The notes below the pieces were generated by a model, which searched no databases, was not told the origin of the DNA, and worked only from the letters and a program-made list of their open reading frames with translations. Below, in pieces: positions 58,800 through 64,000 of a DNA stretch of 64,000 nt. A program made the position numbers and the translations under genes. Each line of letters opens with the position of its first letter. The first letter of the stretch is position 1. Source of the stretch: Tidjanibacter massiliensis (GTDB lineage Bacteria > Bacteroidota > Bacteroidia > Bacteroidales > Rikenellaceae). Where the stretch lies: the NCBI RefSeq assembly GCF_900104605.1, contig NZ_LT629960.1, positions 62,001 to 126,000 on the forward strand. Direction: 5' to 3'.

Positions 58800-61763
58800 T
58801 TAGAATACGAGTTCCAGACCGAAAGAGTACTGACGCGTGTTCGGGTACATACCGTAGATAATCGAGCTGTCGTATTCGGGGTCGTATCCGGTGTAGTTGG
58901 TGAGCGTCCAAAGGTTACGCATTACAACGGAGAATTTTACGCCCTGAATGAAGCCGGTCTTCTTGAGGAGCGACTGCGGCAGCTGGTAGGAGAGCGAGAG
59001 GTTCTTCAGACGCAGGTAGGAAGCGTTTTCCAGATATGCCGTGCTGTAGAGCGAAGTTTCGCCGTATTTCGGAATATTGGTAACCTGTCCCGGTTCGCGC
59101 CAGATGTTCTTCATGTATTCGGGGCGGGCTGTCCTCGGTACGATGTTGCTGCTTTCGTTGAAGAAGCGGTCGCCGTTGATGAGCCACTTGTCGAGCTGAT
59201 ATGCGAAGTTCACCTGGAGAGAGAGACCTTTCCAGCTTGCGCTCAGGTCGAAACCGCCGTTGTACGGTGCAATGTACTGCTTGTCGAGCGTAATGTATGC
59301 GGCGAGGTTGGTATCCTTTACGGGGTTGCCGTTGCCGTCGTCGTACATGGCCTTACCGTCGCGCGGGTCTACACCCATGAATACGGGCATGTAGAACGAC
59401 CATGCGGATTTGCCTACCTCGTACGTACGGAACGAATCGGGCTGGGGAATCGAGGTCGTGGTGCCGTAAAGCTGGGTTATCTTGTTGTTGTTGTAGCCGA
59501 ATACAGCGCCGATGGTGATGTTCCAGTCGTCGTTATGGAACAGGGTGGCGTTGATATCGAGGTCGACACCCTGGTTCTTCATCTTGAGGGCGTTTTCGCC
59601 TCTGGAGGTGATACCCGACGACGGAGGATAGGGTACGTCGTACAACATGTCGCTGGAACGGCGGTCGTAGTAGGTTGCCGAAACCGACAGCCAGTTGAAC
59701 AGACCGAATTCGAGGCTTACGTTGAACAGGCCCTGCTTCTCCCATCCGAGGTAGTTGTTACCGGTGGATGCGAAGTATTTGCCCGATACGTCGCCGTAGT
59801 TGGCTCCCGTCGATACGAGGCGCAGGCTCGCATAGTTGCTGATGGAGGAGTTACCCTGCGTACCGTAGGTCACGCGCAGTTTGAGGTCGGTGAGTACGCG
59901 GTTGTCCTTGAGGAAATTCTCCTCCTTGATGTTCCACATACCGCCGATTGCGTAGAACAGCGCGTTGCGGTTGTCCTTACCGAACCGCGAAGACGCGTCG
60001 TTGCGGAGCGTGAGGTCGAAGGCGTATTTCCTGCCGTATTCGTAGTTCACGCGGCCGAAGAACGAGAGCATGTTGTAGCTGCTGTAACTTTCGCCGACGT
60101 CGGACATTTTGACTTGCGTACCTTTTCCTATCAGGTAGAGGGCATCGTCAATCTGGCCGCTCGAACCTGCCATGAATCCCTGCGAGTAGTAGTCGATGCC
60201 TTCCTGGCCGACGAGCAGGGTGATGTTGTGCATATCCTTGATAGGCTCGAATTTGTATTCGATGGTGTTACTGGTCGAGAGGGTGTAGTACTGCGAGAAC
60301 TGACGCGTACGGCTACCCGTACCGCCCGAGGCGAAGTGTGACGGGAGGCCGGTGAAGGTGTAGGTGCTGTAATTCCCGTCGATACCGTTCAGGCTGGTTA
60401 TCGTGAGGCCCTTGACGGGAGTCAGCACGATGGAGAAGTTACCGTTGAGCAGATGGTTGTTGCCCCACTGCGGCGCTTTCTCCATGACGTAGTACGGGTC
60501 AATCATGTTGTTCGGGAAGAGAAGATAATCCTCTATCCGGCCGGTCTCTTCGTCGAAATACTGCCTGGTCATGTAGGTGGCCATGTATATCGGGAAGTTG
60601 GTTACCGACGTCGGGTTCAGACCCTGTGAGGTCGTGGCTCCCTGAGTGGATTCGCGTTTGTCCACCGCTGCCGCGAGGTTGAGGTTGATACGCAGCCAGG
60701 AGTTGGCCTGTGCGGAGAGGTTGGTACGCATCGTGTAGCGTTCCATGCTCGACTGCGGTGCCATACCGTCCTGGTTCATGTAACTTCCGGATACATAATA
60801 GCCGATGTTCTCGCTACCGCCGTTTACGGAAAATTCACCCGTGTAGGTAGGTGCGGTCTGGTAGATATAACGGAACCAGTCCACTGCGCCGAAGGTATCG
60901 AGCCTGTCCTTGTAGGTTGCGTAGTCTGTCTGCGAGATTTCGCCGAAATAGAGCTGCCAGTCGAGCAGGTCGTAGCCGTTCATCTGGCGGAACTTGTTGT
61001 TTACAGGGGTGGATACGCCGTAGTTGCCGCTGAAACGGAACTGGGCTCTCTGTGCCCTGCGGCTGCCCTTCTTGGTCGTCACGTAGATAACGCCGTTCGC
61101 AGCACGCGAACCGTAAATGGAGGTTGCGGATGCGTCCTTCAGCGTCACCATGTTCTCGATATCGTTCGAGTTGATGGCGAGGAACTGGTTGGCCGACGAG
61201 GGCATACCGTCGATGACGTAAAGAGGTTCGGTACCTGCACTGATGGAGCCCGCACCGTGGATACGGATGGACGAACTCTGGGAAGGTTCACCGGAACTTG
61301 TCATGACGGACATACCGGATACCTGGCCGGAGAGTGCGTCGGCGACGTTCATCACGGGTTTGTCGTTAAGAATGTTCGCATCCACGACGGAAACGGAACC
61401 CGTTACGGAACCCACCGAACGCGCCGAACCGTAACCTATCACGACCACCTGTTCGATTTGTTCGTTGTCTTCGGAGAGTTTCACATTCGCAACGGTCATG
61501 CCCGCCGTGATGGTTACCTCCTGTTTGGCGTATCCCAGGTATTCGAAAACCAGAACGGAATTCGCGGGAACGTTGTTGAGGGTGTATTCTCCTTCCATGC
61601 CGGTGACGGCAGCGTTCTGCGTACCTTTTACGACAACGGTCGCACCCATGACGGGTTCACCCGATGCCGCATCGGTTACGGTACCAGTTACCCGCTGATT
61701 CTGTGCGGCCAGTTGGAAGCACATTATCAGCATCGTGAAAACTGATAGTACGATTTTTCTCAT
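58800..61763 (-). CDS. SusC/RagA-family TonB-dependent outer-membrane transporter
   Basis: 987 residues. Signal peptide MRKIVLSVFTMLIMCFQLAAQ, then a carboxypeptidase-regulatory-like domain (about 23-100, VTGTVTDAASGEPVMGATVV to VFEYLGYAKQEV). The TonB-box region QVVVIGYG precedes the plug (LYVIDGMPSS, LKDASATSIYGSRAANGVIY) and a 22-strand barrel ending YSFGLELVF. It imports large ligands with SusD, powered by a TonB such as the one at 38016-38702. No sigma/anti-sigma pair, hybrid two-component regulator or glycoside hydrolase accompanies it. A long leader precedes it. Confidence 0.95.
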   Translation of the reverse strand: MRKIVLSVFTMLIMCFQLAAQNQRVTGTVTDAASGEPVMGATVVVKGTQNAAVTGMEGEYTLNNVPANSVLVFEYLGYAKQEVTITAGMTVANVKLSEDNEQIEQVVVIGYGSARSVGSVTGSVSVVDANILNDKPVMNVADALSGQVSGMSVMTSSGEPSQSSSIRIHGAGSISAGTEPLYVIDGMPSSANQFLAINSNDIENMVTLKDASATSIYGSRAANGVIYVTTKKGSRRAQRAQFRFSGNYGVSTPVNNKFRQMNGYDLLDWQLYFGEISQTDYATYKDRLDTFGAVDWFRYIYQTAPTYTGEFSVNGGSENIGYYVSGSYMNQDGMAPQSSMERYTMRTNLSAQANSWLRINLNLAAAVDKRESTQGATTSQGLNPTSVTNFPIYMATYMTRQYFDEETGRIEDYLLFPNNMIDPYYVMEKAPQWGNNHLLNGNFSIVLTPVKGLTITSLNGIDGNYSTYTFTGLPSHFASGGTGSRTRQFSQYYTLSTSNTIEYKFEPIKDMHNITLLVGQEGIDYYSQGFMAGSSGQIDDALYLIGKGTQVKMSDVGESYSSYNMLSFFGRVNYEYGRKYAFDLTLRNDASSRFGKDNRNALFYAIGGMWNIKEENFLKDNRVLTDLKLRVTYGTQGNSSISNYASLRLVSTGANYGDVSGKYFASTGNNYLGWEKQGLFNVSLEFGLFNWLSVSATYYDRRSSDMLYDVPYPPSSGITSRGENALKMKNQGVDLDINATLFHNDDWNITIGAVFGYNNNKITQLYGTTTSIPQPDSFRTYEVGKSAWSFYMPVFMGVDPRDGKAMYDDGNGNPVKDTNLAAYITLDKQYIAPYNGGFDLSASWKGLSLQVNFAYQLDKWLINGDRFFNESSNIVPRTARPEYMKNIWREPGQVTNIPKYGETSLYSTAYLENASYLRLKNLSLSYQLPQSLLKKTGFIQGVKFSVVMRNLWTLTNYTGYDPEYDSSIIYGMYPNTRQYSFGLELVF

Positions 61764-61787
61764 ACGAATTAATTTTAGTTTGTGTTG

Positions 61788-61928
61788 TTAAATGTGATGA
61801 CCTTTCTTCTTGTGCTTAGCTTGTTTTAAAGTTTCTTTCATTTCCTGCATGGCATCATCCCTTTGTCGGATTCGGCCGCCGTTTTCTGCGGAGCCATGCC
61901 GTGTTGCGTATATTTTAAAGTTGAACAT
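61788..61928 (-). CDS. Possible 46-residue small protein upstream of the susC-like gene
   Basis: An ATG-to-TAA frame of 46 codons lies within the susC leader, ending 24 bases before the susC ATG. It begins MFNFKIYATRHG and ends in a basic, His-rich tail (KHKKKGHHI) after a predicted amphipathic helix (DDAMQEMKETLKQA). No family is recognised and no strong ribosome site is visible. Codons such as TTA and AAA differ from the GC-rich neighbours. It may be a leader peptide, a genuine microprotein or chance. Confidence 0.25.
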   Translation of the reverse strand: MFNFKIYATRHGSAENGGRIRQRDDAMQEMKETLKQAKHKKKGHHI

Positions 61929-62368
61929 GCGGCACCGTTACCGCGACCTTTCGCTGAAAGCCACGGTAACAGAGATGAATACTTTCGTTTGCAATGCGTC
62001 TTGCTTGTCGCCCGTACATAGTGCGATAGTGCTGCCGCGGTTTTGGACATCACACACGGCGGAACGAAGATACGGATATTTTGTAAAAACACAAAAAAAA
62101 CCGAGAAAAACAGGGCTGCGGCGAGGAATAGGGGCGGTTCGGGCGTGAAGTGCCGAACCGCCGTAGGACTTTTTTGAAAGATTGTTTTTTATCGTTCCGG
62201 TTGTCGGTAAACCGATGTTCCGGCTATATCCGCAGTGCGGATGTTGCGAATCTTTCGAAATGTGCGATAGTTGACAATTTGTCGTTTTTTGCCGCAGGGA
62301 CGGACCGGAGCCGTTTGCGGACAGGACGGGCGGAGAACGCCGCGGGGGTACACTCCGTCCGGAAGGTG
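61929..62368. other. Promoter and upstream region of the Sus-like locus
   Basis: It holds the proposed susC promoter (62065-62094) and a 10-base perfect hairpin (62133-62142 with 62153-62162, ten-base loop) followed on the plus strand by a T-run. The hairpin may terminate the upstream DUF488/murF transcript, although its T-run faces the other way. The rest shows no supported gene. Confidence 0.5.
62065..62094 (-). promoter_or_regulatory. Candidate promoter of the susC-like operon
   Basis: TTG at 62094-62092 and TATCTTCG at 62072-62065 on the minus strand, 19 bases apart; one mismatch to TAnnTTTG. Transcription would start about 295 bases before susC. Confidence 0.5.
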
Positions 62369-62728
62369 TTATGCGGGGGTGGTTTCGAGGTATTCCCGGA
62401 GGATGAGCGCGTGGTTTTCGGCGGCGTTCCGGGAGGCGAAGAGCAGGGTGACTGTGGGGAGTTCCCGTATCTTCCCGGCGAATGCTGCCGCCGTCCCGGA
62501 GTGTTCCAGTTCCGACAGGTACCGTTTCCGGAATTCATCCCATCGGCCCGCCGGGTCCTGATGGTACCATGTGCGGAGCGCGGCGGACGGGGCTACCTCC
62601 TTTTCCCAGGAGTCGTAGTGAAGCGCATCCTTGCGGATGCCGCGCGGCCACAGCCTGTCGACCAATACCCGGTAGCCGTCGTCGGGGGATTCGGGTTCGT
62701 AAACCCTTTTGATGCGTATGCGTGTCAT
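62369..62728 (-). CDS. DUF488 (YeaO-like) family protein
   Basis: 119 residues from ATG 62728. The family pattern is plain: RIKRVYEPESPDDGYRVLVD followed by RLWPRGI, then LHYDSWEKEVAPSAALRTWY, WDEFRKRYLSEL and VTLLFASRNAAENHALILREYL. The small cytosolic DUF488/YeaO family has no established biochemical role. It lies 56 bases downstream of murF on the same strand and could be cotranscribed. Confidence 0.88.
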   Translation of the reverse strand: MTRIRIKRVYEPESPDDGYRVLVDRLWPRGIRKDALHYDSWEKEVAPSAALRTWYHQDPAGRWDEFRKRYLSELEHSGTAAAFAGKIRELPTVTLLFASRNAAENHALILREYLETTPA

Positions 62729-62784
62729 GGCGGAAATTTTTCCGCATGAGGGGGCAAAAAGTATGCCTTGCCGTCGGGGGGCGG

Positions 62785-64000
62785 TCAGAGGTAGCGGACG
62801 ATACGTTCCAGCGCCATTCCGCGCGAGCCTTTCAGCAGGACTACTTTGTTTTTGACGTAAGCGAGCCGTTCCCGCAGGTAGAAGAGGGCGGCATCCATGT
62901 CGGGGAAGGTCATGAGCGACATTTTCTGTGTCGCCTCCCGCAGGTCGGCCGCGGCTGCGGCGTCGCAGAACTCCTGCCCTATCAGGACTACCCGTTTGAA
63001 ATCCATGCCGAGTATCAGCTCCAGTATGGTGCGGTGTTCCGCGGCGCTCCATTTGCCCAGTTCCAGCATGTCTCCGAGAATGGCTATCTTCTCCGATTTG
63101 GTCGCGTCCAGGTCGTAAGGTGAAAGTTTGCCGAACCAGTCGAGGGCTGCCCGCATGCTCGACGGATTGGCGTTGTAGCAATCCGCAATGACGATATTGT
63201 TTTTCGTACGTATTATCTGAGAGCGGTTGATAGTCGGGACATAGTCCCGAATGGCGCCGTAGAGTTCTTTCTCTCCCACGCCGAAGTGGCGCCCGATGGT
63301 CGCTGCCGCGGCGATGTTGAAGCGGTTGTAGTTCCCGACAAGCTGGCTTTTGAGGCCGTCAGCCGCCTCGGCTCCGTACCGGACCGTTTTCAGCGTAGGG
63401 CGCTGTGCGGCCATTGCGGCCAGCGTCGCATCGTCCTGCCGGACGAAAGCCACTCCTCCGTCGGCCGCCAGCCGGTCGTAAAGCTCCCCTTTGGCGGCCT
63501 TCACCCCCTCTTCGTCTCCGAAGCCTTCGAGGTGTGCCTTGCCGATGTTGGTGACGATGCCGTAATCGGGTTTTGCGATACGACACAGGGCGGCTATTTC
63601 GCCCGGGGCGCTGGCCCCCATTTCGACGATACCGAATTCGATGCCGGCGGGCATGGCCAGCAGCGTCAGCGGGACGCCGATGTGATTGTTCAGGTTGCCC
63701 TGTGTGGCATATACCCGGTATTTCTGCGACAGGACGGCATGTACGAGCTCTTTCGTGGTGGTCTTGCCGTTGGTGCCGGTGATGGCGAGTATGGGGATAC
63801 CCAGCCGCGTGCGGTGCATGGCTGCCAGCTCCTGCAACGTCTGGAGTACGTTATCGACAAGGAAATAATCCCTGCCGGGATTCGTCCCGGAAGGAATGGC
63901 TTCGGGGTCGTCCACCACGGCGAGGGCCGCGCCCTTCCGCAGGGCTTCGGCCGCGAAGGCGTTGCCGTCGAAGGAGGGGCCGCGCAGGGCGAAGAAGATG
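62785..64000 (-). CDS. murF: UDP-N-acetylmuramoyl-tripeptide--D-alanyl-D-alanine ligase, N-terminus outside window
   Basis: 405 codons are visible; the 5' end is beyond the window. The visible part begins IFFALRGPSFDGNAFAAEAL, the MurF N-terminal domain. The Mur-ligase ATP loop ILAITGTNGKTTTKELVHAVL follows, then NLNNHIGVPLTLL, GIVEMGASAPGEIA, VTNIGKAHLEGFG, DCYNANPSSMRAALDWF and VVLLKGSRGMALERIV. It adds D-Ala-D-Ala to the UDP-MurNAc-tripeptide in the cytosol, completing the peptidoglycan pentapeptide precursor. Confidence 0.96.
   Translation of the reverse strand, partial: IFFALRGPSFDGNAFAAEALRKGAALAVVDDPEAIPSGTNPGRDYFLVDNVLQTLQELAAMHRTRLGIPILAITGTNGKTTTKELVHAVLSQKYRVYATQGNLNNHIGVPLTLLAMPAGIEFGIVEMGASAPGEIAALCRIAKPDYGIVTNIGKAHLEGFGDEEGVKAAKGELYDRLAADGGVAFVRQDDATLAAMAAQRPTLKTVRYGAEAADGLKSQLVGNYNRFNIAAAATIGRHFGVGEKELYGAIRDYVPTINRSQIIRTKNNIVIADCYNANPSSMRAALDWFGKLSPYDLDATKSEKIAILGDMLELGKWSAAEHRTILELILGMDFKRVVLIGQEFCDAAAAADLREATQKMSLMTFPDMDAALFYLRERLAYVKNKVVLLKGSRGMALERIVRYL

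Noticed and set aside
61810-62148. A 112-codon plus-strand frame upstream of susC
   Set aside because: It is antisense to the susC leader, has no ribosome site, and its product looks random in composition.

Overview
The window reads as a chromosomal segment of a GC-rich member of the Bacteroidales, most likely Alistipes-like (Rikenellaceae); the genus is inferred. The phylum-level support is direct. More than twenty upstream regions carry the Bacteroidetes -7 box TAnnTTTG (or TAnnTTYG), several with a TTG 19-20 bases upstream. Shine-Dalgarno sequences are often weak. There is a SusC/SusD pair, a BACON-domain lipoprotein, and families typical of the phylum (DUF3078, DUF4296, DUF4831, TIGR02757, GIN-domain proteins). 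No rRNA, insertion sequence, prophage, CRISPR array or origin was seen. Three tRNA genes are present: Glu-TTC, Ala-GGC and Glu-CTC.

Layout. 1-9.7 kb holds a truncated metal-chelate binding lipoprotein, gpmA, a C-terminal processing protease with a DUF3078 protein, nfo, tRNA-Glu with rpsT, a flavin-reductase-like protein with an iron-type alcohol dehydrogenase, a uracil-DNA glycosylase-family enzyme and oxyR. 9.7-17 kb carries rsfS-ftsH, a BACON lipoprotein bracketed by terminators, then cdsA-psd-permease. 17-24 kb is mostly minus strand: an rRNA m5C methylase, a regular 39-residue-repeat GIN protein, and an apparent operon of trkA, a GH3-like adenylating enzyme and a deoxynucleoside kinase. 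24-39 kb mixes cysQ, a catalytically odd GH31 protein, rplU-rpmA, a Crp-family regulator divergent from an SMR transporter, several envelope proteins, trxA, fbp, engB, prs, a cysteine-dioxygenase-like cupin, tonB and tRNA-Ala.

39-52.4 kb is one long plus-strand run: rlmN, a flippase, dut, the DNA polymerase III delta-prime subunit, folK, envelope proteins, rbfA, a LolC/E-type permease, a DUF4296 lipoprotein, an amidohydrolase and folE. Several of these genes overlap. 52.7-64 kb is all minus strand: two A+T-rich paralogous lipoproteins, tkt, a minimal Sus-like outer-membrane uptake locus with a long leader, a DUF488 protein and the 3' part of murF.

Most genes are housekeeping or envelope functions. 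Convergent genes are repeatedly separated by long perfect inverted repeats that can terminate in both directions. The most unusual items are the exact 39-residue repeat protein (a 234-base in-frame DNA repeat), the A+T-rich lipoprotein pair, the GH31 protein lacking its usual acid/base motif, the long susC leader with a possible 46-codon small gene, and two substantial coding overlaps. I did not find a convincing new multi-gene defence or mobile system.
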